This document shows positions 1-5,465 of a stretch of DNA of 10,475 nucleotides, in pieces. Within the stretch, counting starts at the first letter, position 1. Every line of letters begins with the position of its first letter. This DNA comes from Gammaproteobacteria bacterium. GTDB lineage: Bacteria > Pseudomonadota > Gammaproteobacteria > Enterobacterales > Alteromonadaceae. The notes beneath the pieces were generated by a model. That model was not told where the DNA came from and ran no database searches. It worked only from the letters and a program-made list of their open reading frames with translations. The DNA lies in assembly GCA_027484495.1 (NCBI GenBank), contig JAIXSW010000257.1, positions 1-10,475 of the forward strand. The letters are read 5' to 3'. A program made the translations under genes and the position numbers.

Positions 1-79
1 GTCAAGGAGTTCGCTATGCCGATCCCCCGTAAATCGCTGGTATCCGTCGATACCACGCCCAGCTATCACGTTGTCAGCC
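1..79 (+). pseudogene. Truncated duplicate of the RAYT gene start (first 21 codons)
   Basis: Bases 1-79 are identical to 164-242, the ribosome binding site and first codons of the intact transposase gene downstream. The fragment has the AAGGAG site and an ATG at 16, and encodes the same first 21 residues (MPIPRKSLVSVDTTPSYHVV and one more). The match stops abruptly after base 79. The frame then runs on through unrelated sequence to a TAG at 136-138, so at most a 40-residue dead-end peptide could be made. Because the repeat begins at base 1, its true left limit may lie outside the window. It could be what remains of a second copy of the element or a partial tandem duplication. Confidence 0.85.
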
Positions 80-93
80 TCCGAGGACACCCA
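79..93 (+). repeat. Left arm of imperfect inverted repeat flanking the RAYT gene
   Basis: CTCCGAGGACACCCA here matches the reverse complement of 1515-1529 at 13 of 15 positions, including an unbroken nine-base core GGACACCCA. The arm starts at the base where the duplicated gene start (1-79) stops matching, which points to an element end. Whether it is a real transposition end is inferred. Confidence 0.5.
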
Positions 94-111
94 TCTGAGC
101 CCAGACACACC

Positions 112-139
112 TTGACATTAACATTTCAGCAACCATAGT
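112..139 (+). promoter_or_regulatory. Predicted sigma-70 promoter of the RAYT gene
   Basis: A perfect -35 hexamer TTGACA lies at 112-117. Sixteen bases later comes CATAGT (134-139), a four-of-six match to the -10 consensus. The start codon at 179 is about 30 bases past a likely transcription start. The promoter sits inside the putative element, between its left inverted repeat and the gene, so the gene would carry its own promoter. Confidence 0.45.
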
Positions 140-178
140 AAAAGCCTACCTTCGACACGGACCGTCAAGGAGTTCGCT

Positions 179-1147
179 ATGCCGATCCCCCGTAAATCGC
201 TGGTATCCGTCGATACCACGCCCAGCTATCACGTTGTCAGCCGTTGCGTCCGCCGCACTTTTTTGTTTGGCATCGTCGATAGCAAAGATTTCAGTCATCG
301 CCGCGATGCAATAGTTGCACGTCTGGCTGACCTTACTCAGTTGTTTTGTATTGATATTTCAGCTTATGCCATTATGTCAAATCATTATCATTTGGTGGTT
401 CGCATTCAAAAACAACGTGCTCTGGAGTTATCAGTTGAAGACGTCATCACACGCTGGAGCGCTTTGTATTCCTTGCCTGCATTATCCAAACGATATGCCG
501 ATGGTGAGGGTATGTCTGATGCAGAAGCCATTGAAGCAATCAGGCAAATTGAAGAACGCCGGGCACGGCTTTACGACTTAAGCTGGTTTATGCGTTGTTT
601 AAATGAACCTATCGCGCGCATGGCCAACGCAGAAGATAATTGCACTGGCCGGTTCTGGGAGGGGCGGTTTAAATCTCAGGCGCTGCTGGATGAATGTGCA
701 GAGTTGCAGGCCATGGCATACGTGGATTTAAACCCTATCCGTGCCAAGATGGCAACAGCGCTTGAAGAGAGCGACTTCACATCCATTCAGGCAAGACTCG
801 ACCACACCGAGTCGCCAATGCGGCTTCTACTGCGGCCCTTTGCAGGTGACTCTCATAGAACTAACAACCCAACCCATATCCCGTACAATTTAGTTGAATA
901 TATTCAGCTAGTTGACTGGAGTGGCCGGCAAATAAAAACCGGCAAGCGTGGGATTATCAGTGCTGACACTCCCCCGATTCTTGCCAAATTACATATTCGT
1001 TCAGCAGCCTGGCTTGCAAACTGCGAGGGGTTGGAACAAAACTATCACCGGGTGATTGGCAGCGCCGCCCGCATGATGGAATTTTGCGAAAAATTCAAAC
1101 AACAACGTATTGTGGGCATTACCGCAGCACGGCAAGCTTTTGGTTAG
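179..1147 (+). CDS. REP-associated tyrosine transposase (RAYT), Y1_Tnp / IS200-like family
   Basis: This is a single-strand DNA transposase of the HUH superfamily, a group related to IS200/IS605 TnpA and often associated with short palindromic repeats (REPs). The N-terminal part (about residues 1-190) has the family pattern: an opening IPRKSL..D..P.YHVVSRC stretch, the metal-binding H69-Y70-H71 motif in SNHYHLV, a GRFWEGRFKS block at 157-166, and the likely nucleophile Tyr181 in YVDLNPIRA. The C-terminal third (to 322) is less conserved and would make this one of the longer variants. The ATG at 179 is supported by AAGGAG at 167-172, six bases upstream. No frameshift or internal stop is seen and both catalytic motifs are present, so the gene could be active. 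No accessory gene accompanies it. Inverted and direct repeats on both sides suggest that it lies within the DNA it processes. Confidence 0.9.
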   Translation: MPIPRKSLVSVDTTPSYHVVSRCVRRTFLFGIVDSKDFSHRRDAIVARLADLTQLFCIDISAYAIMSNHYHLVVRIQKQRALELSVEDVITRWSALYSLPALSKRYADGEGMSDAEAIEAIRQIEERRARLYDLSWFMRCLNEPIARMANAEDNCTGRFWEGRFKSQALLDECAELQAMAYVDLNPIRAKMATALEESDFTSIQARLDHTESPMRLLLRPFAGDSHRTNNPTHIPYNLVEYIQLVDWSGRQIKTGKRGIISADTPPILAKLHIRSAAWLANCEGLEQNYHRVIGSAARMMEFCEKFKQQRIVGITAARQAFG

Positions 1148-1245
1148 CTTGTAGGGGGTTGTAAACAATTCATTTTTTTAGCAACACAGCTCAATGCTGA
1201 GCCCCGCTTTATCTGCAATTCTCTGACGAATCGATTTTTCCTGCT

Positions 1246-1284
1246 GGTGGGCTTTTAGTTGCGCCTAAAAAGTCAAAGCCCACC
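1246..1284 (+). repeat. Long imperfect hairpin downstream of the RAYT gene
   Basis: GGTGGGCTTT (1246-1255) is perfectly complementary to AAAGCCCACC (1275-1284). The inner bases TTAG and CTAA (1255-1258 and 1265-1268) can pair as well, leaving a small TTGCGC loop and an internal bulge. No T-run follows, so it is not a classical terminator. RAYT and IS200-like enzymes recognise hairpins of this kind, so it may be a substrate or end structure. It could equally slow or end transcription of the gene. Confidence 0.5.
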
Positions 1285-1313
1285 GAAACCAATAGCCTTT
1301 GGCTTTTAAATCA

Positions 1314-1400
1314 CTGAACATACTCGCTGTGATTTAGATGGATGTCCTTTTAATTACCCTGCACATGCTCGCTGTTATTTAGATGGATGTCCTGTTAATT
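1314..1400 (+). repeat. Two tandem copies of a 42-bp repeat, 45-bp period
   Basis: Bases 1314-1355 and 1359-1400 match at 38 of 42 positions. Each copy contains CTCGCTGT, then ATTTAGATGGATGTCC, then TTAATT. The embedded TGGATGTCC (1339-1347, 1384-1392, and again at 1585-1593) differs by one base from TGGGTGTCC in the inverted repeat that flanks the transposase gene, which links the two repeat types. Confidence 0.75.
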
Positions 1401-1514
1401 CACGCCACTGCCCCGCAAGCCGGTTTACAGCCAGCTGTCGCGCAGGTTAAAAGTACGACTGTAATTCAGAATGTCGGTCGGATTGTTTGCATCCTGCATG
1501 CAATAAAATTAAAG

Positions 1515-1529
1515 TGGGTGTCCATGGAG
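1515..1529 (+). repeat. Right arm of imperfect inverted repeat flanking the RAYT gene
   Basis: TGGGTGTCCATGGAG pairs with 79-93 with two mismatches. It is the first unit of a cluster of related short repeats (TGGATGTCC, catggagttccg) that continues to 1593, so the exact outer limit of the element cannot be fixed. No target-site duplication was recognised outside it. Confidence 0.45.
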
Positions 1530-1593
1530 TTCCGCTGGTGTCCATGGAGTTCCGCATGGAGTTCCGACACATGGAGTTCCGTTATGGATGTCC
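1517..1593 (+). repeat. Cluster of four 'catggagttccg' 12-mers ending in TGGATGTCC
   Basis: The 12-mer CATGGAGTTCCG occurs at 1523-1534, 1543-1554, 1555-1566 and 1570-1581. The first two lie in a longer direct repeat, GGTGTCCATGGAGTTCCG (1517-1534 and 1537-1554). The cluster closes with TGGATGTCC at 1585-1593. Spacing is irregular (20, 12 and 15 bases), unlike a CRISPR array. It resembles stacked, partly degraded element ends. Confidence 0.75.
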
Positions 1594-1650
1594 ATTTATT
1601 TCTCCCGTGAAAAGCTGTTCCGACCGGACCTTGCCAGCACGCTGGTTAAA

Positions 1651-2448
1651 TCAATCCGTCGAGCGTTGTCGTTTAGAGGAAAAGTCAACGATATCCCCAA
1701 CTTTGTATTTACTAGCCAGTACTGCATCCAGAAACGCACTAGCTACAAAATGCCTAAAAAACTCAGGGATCATTAACGACAGTCCGGCAATAATACCGGC
1801 ACTGACTACGTTAAAGCCCGTATAAGCCGCAACCACCATACCTAACGCAATAACAGCCCCCGTCATTTTATAGTAAGGTGCTAATGCCTCTGGATTCAGA
1901 GAAACTGATTTGGAGAAAAAACCGTTCTCCCAAAAAGCAGTAAATTTTAGGAACTTCAGTTTTTCATTCAGCTCATACACTTCCATGTACCCATCTCTTT
2001 TTAGGTAAAAAATATCTTCGCCATTTTTATTCTCTATCTTGTGATACCACAGCAACTTGGCATAAAAGTCAGACCAAAAAACAAATCGCAATAGAAACAG
2101 CACTGTGTAGAAGATAAGAGAAAATAACATTAAACCAGTAACAACATACCAGCCACTGAAATATGCCATTTGCACCAACACACTGACATATAGAGAAATA
2201 AAAAGCAGTCCTGAAAAAAAACGCCACCAAACAAAAATCAACACATTCATTTTAAAAGTAAAAAACAATCCCAAAAAGGACAAAGGAATATAAAAAAACC
2301 AACACCTCTCTAGAATAAAGACTACACCTTGAATGCCAGAAAAATGCCGAAATGCAAGCATCACAGGGAAAAATAGCACCAAAAAAAACAAAGGGAATAA
2401 AGCATACCCATGTAAACTCCATACTGTTTTATAAAAATTTTTTATCAC
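1651..2448 (-). CDS. Multi-pass membrane protein of unknown family; candidate immunity protein
   Basis: I do not recognise the family. The 265-residue product has an N-terminal half made of several hydrophobic helices (about residues 13-33, 38-62, 66-88 and 90-115, rich in Phe, Leu and Trp). A soluble stretch of about 70 charged and polar residues (118-190) follows, then another hydrophobic pair (about 193-232) and a short polar tail. It starts at GTG (2448-2446), supported by GGAGG four bases upstream; the overlapping ATG two bases earlier reads straight into TGA. It lies 69 bp after the large gene upstream on the same strand, which fits a toxin-then-immunity operon, since immunity proteins to pore-forming toxins are typically integral membrane proteins. 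The gene is much richer in A and T than the kdu locus, a sign of horizontal origin. The last residues (KRQRSTD) may be altered by the repeat junction just beyond. It is certainly a membrane protein; the immunity role is inferred. Confidence 0.6.
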   Translation of the reverse strand: MIKNFYKTVWSLHGYALFPLFFLVLFFPVMLAFRHFSGIQGVVFILERCWFFYIPLSFLGLFFTFKMNVLIFVWWRFFSGLLFISLYVSVLVQMAYFSGWYVVTGLMLFSLIFYTVLFLLRFVFWSDFYAKLLWYHKIENKNGEDIFYLKRDGYMEVYELNEKLKFLKFTAFWENGFFSKSVSLNPEALAPYYKMTGAVIALGMVVAAYTGFNVVSAGIIAGLSLMIPEFFRHFVASAFLDAVLASKYKVGDIVDFSSKRQRSTD

Positions 2449-2464
2449 ATTACCTCCACAACTA

Positions 2465-2489
2465 GGGAGTTAAGCACACGTTAACTCCC
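2465..2489 (-). promoter_or_regulatory. Perfect 9-bp inverted repeat in front of the candidate immunity gene
   Basis: GGGAGTTAA (2465-2473) and TTAACTCCC (2481-2489) form a perfect stem with a seven-base loop. It sits about ten bases before the GGAGG site of the downstream gene and is not followed by a T-run. A perfect TATAAT on the minus strand (2500-2495) lies just upstream of it, though without a recognisable -35 box. The gap may therefore hold a weak internal promoter with an operator or an RNA hairpin that sets immunity expression. Confidence 0.4.
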
Positions 2490-2517
2490 ACTTTATTATA
2501 TTTTCAACGTACAACTA

Positions 2518-3717
2518 CTACCGGCTTTTGAACCATACCTTCATATCATCACCAAATTTGGGATCAAACACGTACTCACCAAAAGCCCAACTTGCAACGA
2601 AGCCTAAAACAGCTGCACCAGCAATAACAGGCGCTCCAATAGCACCAGCAACAGCTGCGCCGCCAATAGTTGCGACTGTCACAGCCCCGCCAACAGCACC
2701 ACTTGTAAGGCCTTTCAACATATCAACAGAAACATCTGCGCTGAAATCTTTCGTAAATACCGGCCCATTCCCCACTAGCATATTTTTGCCCCAGTTTTCG
2801 GACAATATAGGTTTCCCTTGAATGCTGTATTCTATTGTGGTCCCTACTGGCGCCAGCAATACTCCCATAGCACCGCCTGACTTTAACGCGTTGGTAAAGA
2901 CTCCTGTCACCCTCAGACCTTGCGCTACAGAACCACCAGTCATAGACATTTGGTTAGGATTAAAACCGGGTCGCTGTGAACCATCCAACACAACCATATG
3001 GTTCCCAAGCTTAAATATATCAGCCCCAGGGTTAGTCAATGTTGTGATTCCCCTTTGCGCAGTATCATAAAGACTTTGTGCAAATAAAGCGTTTGACAGT
3101 GTAGATTGGGCAGCCAAAATAGGCGTTACATCTTGTGAACTGTAAGAGACGTACCGCTCCCATAAAGTACGCGGCTGCGGTGGTTCTGGCCGCCATGGGA
3201 TCAACGAGACTTTCGGGTCTTCCCCATACTGGTCAAACACCCCATTATGGCCGCCCAGCGCATAGTACTTCATATCATGCGTTAGCTCCGCCAAGCGATA
3301 CGCCGAAGCATCAACACTGTATTGCTTGCGCATCAGGTCCTGTTGCAGCGTCTGCGAGCAATCCATACTGGCTTGGATGCGTGCAAGCTGCTTGTCTTCA
3401 TAGGCATTCGCTGCCAGAGCCAGCTTGTGGTACTGCTTGTCATTCATGCCATCAAGCAGCCCATTTTCCTGATACCAGTCAAAAATCTCGACAGCGTTGC
3501 TGCCTTGCGGCACCAACACGCCATTTTGTGACTGCATTTGGATTACAGGATCAGCAGTGCCAGATTGGCCATTGAGTTTGGCTTGGATTTTCTTGTCCAT
3601 GGCAGCCATCTTCTGGTCAAGAGCAGCTTGCTCTTTGGCAGAGAACTGACCAGTACCAGATTTCGCACTCAGACCGGCAACAATGCTATTCCCCAACGCA
3701 TTGCCAAATGGATGCAC
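2518..3717 (-). CDS. Orphan C-terminal module of a polymorphic toxin or large adhesin, with a hydrophobic C-terminal hairpin
   Basis: I do not recognise the exact family. The 399-residue product begins with FGNALGNSIVAGL (residues 4-16), which resembles an internal linker motif I associate with the end of large secreted adhesins and polymorphic toxins, not a natural N-terminus. A charged helical region (25-50), a helical polar region (75-150) and a Pro-rich stretch (174-184) follow. A mixed middle section comes next, then a Gly/Ala/Val-rich hydrophobic hairpin at about 337-383 and a short charged tail (FDPKFGDDMKVWFKSR). This hydrophobic end recalls membrane-inserting segments of pore-forming toxins. 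There is no signal peptide and no good ribosome binding site. A TAG codon lies one codon before the ATG, and no coding frame continues upstream, so the gene seems cut from a longer parent. A membrane protein gene follows on the same strand. Alternatives are a phage or conjugation-related protein. Confidence 0.55.
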   Translation of the reverse strand: MHPFGNALGNSIVAGLSAKSGTGQFSAKEQAALDQKMAAMDKKIQAKLNGQSGTADPVIQMQSQNGVLVPQGSNAVEIFDWYQENGLLDGMNDKQYHKLALAANAYEDKQLARIQASMDCSQTLQQDLMRKQYSVDASAYRLAELTHDMKYYALGGHNGVFDQYGEDPKVSLIPWRPEPPQPRTLWERYVSYSSQDVTPILAAQSTLSNALFAQSLYDTAQRGITTLTNPGADIFKLGNHMVVLDGSQRPGFNPNQMSMTGGSVAQGLRVTGVFTNALKSGGAMGVLLAPVGTTIEYSIQGKPILSENWGKNMLVGNGPVFTKDFSADVSVDMLKGLTSGAVGGAVTVATIGGAAVAGAIGAPVIAGAAVLGFVASWAFGEYVFDPKFGDDMKVWFKSR

Positions 3718-3868
3718 TAGGTAGGCCCGTCATACCATCATTTACAATCCAAATTGACCAGATTTAAACAGTCTGCATCCGTCGTACTGATAGTTCATAT
3801 AACGATAAGTAACTAAAAATCGAAATGAATAATGCACTCATTTTTAACCTTTTAGCAATGTGCGAATA

Positions 3869-3885
3869 TCTCGAAAATTTCGAGA
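3869..3885. repeat. 17-base palindrome TCTCGAAAATTTCGAGA
   Basis: Eight bases on each side of a single central A are perfectly complementary. It could be an operator, a recombination site or a hairpin. It lies about 150 bp upstream of the broken toxin-like gene, in DNA with no recognisable gene. No function can be assigned. Confidence 0.5.
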
Positions 3886-3914
3886 GTGGTTACTCCTTCA
3901 GTCTCACCAATGTC

Positions 3915-3979
3915 CGCTTTCAGTGAAAAGCGCCGATTTAATCAAATCTCAGTGAATTTCCGCTTTTGGAACAAAGCGG
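3915..3979. repeat. Pair of related CCGCTTT hairpins
   Basis: Two stem-loops share the stem sequence CGCTTT/AAAGCG. The first is 3915-3920 with 3927-3932; the second is 3960-3966 with 3973-3979. The words TCAGTGAA also occur in both halves (3920-3927 and 3949-3956). They look like degenerate copies of a dispersed intergenic repeat, which is inferred from form alone. Confidence 0.4.
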
Positions 3980-4323
3980 CTTTCCCCAAACGCCAACAAA
4001 TCCAGCATCGGCAGCCGCGGAGTGAGCGGTTAAGAGTGAGCGCGGGAGGCGCGAACGGGCGAACGCAGTGGTGGCGATGGTGGATTTGCCACGATCCATC
4101 CGGTTGATGCTGTTAGCGGTCTACAAGCTCAGTCAATATCGAATAGCTGCAACTGGCACAAAACCTCAATCCTGCCGGAGCCATAACCAGACCCGCTCTC
4201 TTAGCATGACCGCACTGCTGTCGGGCACTTATGTCGCGGTGAATAACACTTATCATTTAGGGGGAAGAGAAATTCGTTTGCGCCGCACCGAAAGATACGG
4301 CGCCGGTTTCAAAGCCGCTTGGT

Positions 4324-5328
4324 TTATTCCCGCACCACCAGCGTCGGCGCGACTTTTGCCGCCACATGACCTGCAGCGTGGCGGTTGTCTTCGATATCCA
4401 TGATGATTTTAGTGGCGGCAAGCTGCGCCATTTGCCGCACCGGGCGGCGGATAGTGGTTAAGGCCGGAATGATCCGGCTGGCGAGTAAGTTGTCATCGAA
4501 GCCGGCGACGGATAACTGCTCCGGCACTTTGATGCCAAGTTCATGAGCGGCTTTTAATACACCGGCGGCCATCTGGTCGTTATTGGCAAAAATCGCTGTC
4601 GGTTTGACTGCACCGCTCAGCAGTTGCTGCGCACATTCGATCCCGGTTTCAAAACTGTTATTGCCTTCGACAATCCAGTCTGACCGCAGCTTGATGCCAT
4701 AGGCGGACAGACCAAGCTGAAAGCCTTCCATCCGTTCGGTCGAGGATTTATAGCGCTGTGGCCCGCTGATAAAAGCAATGTCCTGATGCCCGAGCTGGGC
4801 AAAATAACGTGCCATTTCAGCCGCAGCGGCGCGGTCATCCGACACCACCGAATGATAAGTCTCGTCTAACAGCACTGACGTTAACCGTACATAAGGCCGC
4901 TCGGCCTCTTTTAACGCCGCAGCCAGATGATCGAGCTCCGACACTGGCGGCAGTAAAATCACGCCATCCAGTTTCGAGCGATTGATAAAAGCAAAGCAGT
5001 CCTGCACCAACGTTTCGCTGCGATAGCGGCACGGATGTACCACCAGTTCGTAACCCAGCTGGCTACAGACTTCCAGCACGCCGCGCTGCACATCATCGAG
5101 ATAGAGCGCATCGGGGTTATCGTAAATCAGCCCGAGCAGGTAAGAGCGGCTCGACGCCAGGCCACGCGCTTGCGGACTCGGCGAATAATTCAGCTCTGCA
5201 ATCACTTTTTCCACTTTGACCCGCGTCGATTCACCGACCGCCAGCGAGCCGTTGATCACCCGGGAGACCGTGCGTTTGGACACACCGGCTAAGCGGGCCA
5301 CATCGTTGATAGTGGATGATTTGAGCAT
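4324..5328 (-). CDS. LacI-family transcriptional regulator of the uronate locus
   Basis: This is a DNA-binding repressor with an N-terminal helix-turn-helix and a periplasmic-binding-protein-like sensor domain. Counting from the ATG at 5328-5326 (334 aa, usual length), the HTH is residues 6-26 (STINDVARLAGVSKRTVSRV region). The hinge helix with SPSPQARGLAS follows at 49-59. The sensor core runs from about 65 to 334 and includes the family signatures DGVILLPP (121-128), IFANNDQMAAGVL (246-258) and VAGFDDN (274-280). A longer frame exists to 5382, but the extra 18 residues lie before the canonical start of the family. A GGGGAG site precedes the chosen ATG at a slightly long distance of 13 bases. 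It is the last gene of a same-strand locus with kduD, kduI and a TRAP transporter, so it probably senses a uronate-derived intermediate and represses the locus. The effector is not visible from sequence. Confidence 0.92.
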   Translation of the reverse strand: MLKSSTINDVARLAGVSKRTVSRVINGSLAVGESTRVKVEKVIAELNYSPSPQARGLASSRSYLLGLIYDNPDALYLDDVQRGVLEVCSQLGYELVVHPCRYRSETLVQDCFAFINRSKLDGVILLPPVSELDHLAAALKEAERPYVRLTSVLLDETYHSVVSDDRAAAAEMARYFAQLGHQDIAFISGPQRYKSSTERMEGFQLGLSAYGIKLRSDWIVEGNNSFETGIECAQQLLSGAVKPTAIFANNDQMAAGVLKAAHELGIKVPEQLSVAGFDDNLLASRIIPALTTIRRPVRQMAQLAATKIIMDIEDNRHAAGHVAAKVAPTLVVRE

Positions 5329-5353
5329 GTAAATGATAGTTCTCCCCGAGCGG

Positions 5354-5383
5354 TATAATGGGTACAGCGCTGCACACAGCAAA
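5354..5383 (-). promoter_or_regulatory. Possible promoter and LacI-type operator of the regulator gene
   Basis: A 14-base near-palindrome GTACAGCGCTGCAC (5362-5375) has a central CG and one mismatched pair, the shape usual for LacI-family operators. On the minus strand it lies between a weak -10-like CATTAT (5360-5355) and a weak -35-like TTTGCT (5383-5378), 17 bases apart. If real, the regulator would have its own promoter and repress itself. The promoter boxes are poor matches and remain tentative. Confidence 0.3.
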
Positions 5384-5405
5384 GAGCCGGCAGCGCCATT
5401 CTAAT

Positions 5406-5444
5406 GAACAAGCTGGTGAAGTGCTACACCAACCAGCTTTGTTC
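5406..5444 (-). terminator. Stem-loop after the TRAP large-subunit gene
   Basis: GAACAAGCTGGT (5406-5417) and ACCAGCTTTGTTC (5432-5444) are complementary apart from one extra base, giving a stem of about 12 pairs with a 14-base loop. It starts 22 bases beyond the dctM-type stop codon. There is no T-run on the minus strand, so it may be an RNA 3'-end stabiliser or a weak terminator, not an efficient intrinsic one. It separates the transporter from the regulator gene. Confidence 0.5.
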
Positions 5445-5465
5445 CTGTTTCATCCAATAGCCCTG

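Larger units (their letters stand above)
1148..1650. other. Gene-free repeat-bearing region downstream of the RAYT gene
   Basis: No convincing gene is seen. The stretch holds, in order, a long hairpin (1246-1284), a small AGCC-TTT-GGCT hairpin followed by T residues (1294-1308), a 45-bp-period tandem repeat (1314-1400) and a cluster of 12-mers (1517-1593). The last 60 bases read as a short open frame from an ATG at 1588 (MSIYFSREKLFRPDL...), but it runs antisense into the membrane-protein gene and has no ribosome binding site. I take it as chance or at most a gene remnant. The region has the look of RAYT-associated non-coding DNA. Confidence 0.6.
3718..4323. other. Gene-free, palindrome-rich region between toxin-like module and kdu locus
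   Basis: No supported gene is found. A 17-base palindrome, TCTCGAAAATTTCGAGA, lies at 3869-3885. Two hairpins with related stems follow: CGCTTT/AAAGCG (3915-3932) and CCGCTTT/AAAGCGG (3960-3979). Another inverted repeat, GCGCCG/CGGCGC (4280-4303), lies just past the end of the LacI-type gene and might help end its transcript, although no T-run follows. A tiny minus-strand frame at 3798-3742 (MNYQYDGCRLFKSGQFGL) has no ribosome binding site and is not called. The region separates two loci of different composition and may be a site of past recombination. Confidence 0.5.

Noticed and set aside
1517..1593. CRISPR-like array
   Set aside because: The units are 12 bases with irregular spacing of 0 to 8 bases and there are no unique spacers or cas genes.
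1588..1776. Plus-strand 62-codon ORF after the repeat cluster
   Set aside because: It has no ribosome binding site and most of it lies antisense to the membrane-protein gene. Only its first 20 or so codons look protein-like, which is not enough to call it.
3135..3575. Plus-strand 146-codon ORF inside the toxin-like gene
   Set aside because: It is an antisense shadow, rich in residues expected from the reverse complement of the real frame.
3742..3798. Minus-strand 18-codon ORF (MNYQYDGCRLFKSGQFGL)
   Set aside because: It is too short, lacks a ribosome binding site and has no supporting context.
4068..4403. Plus-strand 111-codon ORF upstream of the regulator's 3' end
   Set aside because: It shows no recognisable motif, has no clear ribosome binding site and overlaps the end of the LacI-type gene on the other strand.
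5329..5382. Longer N-terminus for the LacI-type regulator
   Set aside because: Family members start close to the helix-turn-helix, and the extra residues do not resemble any family sequence.
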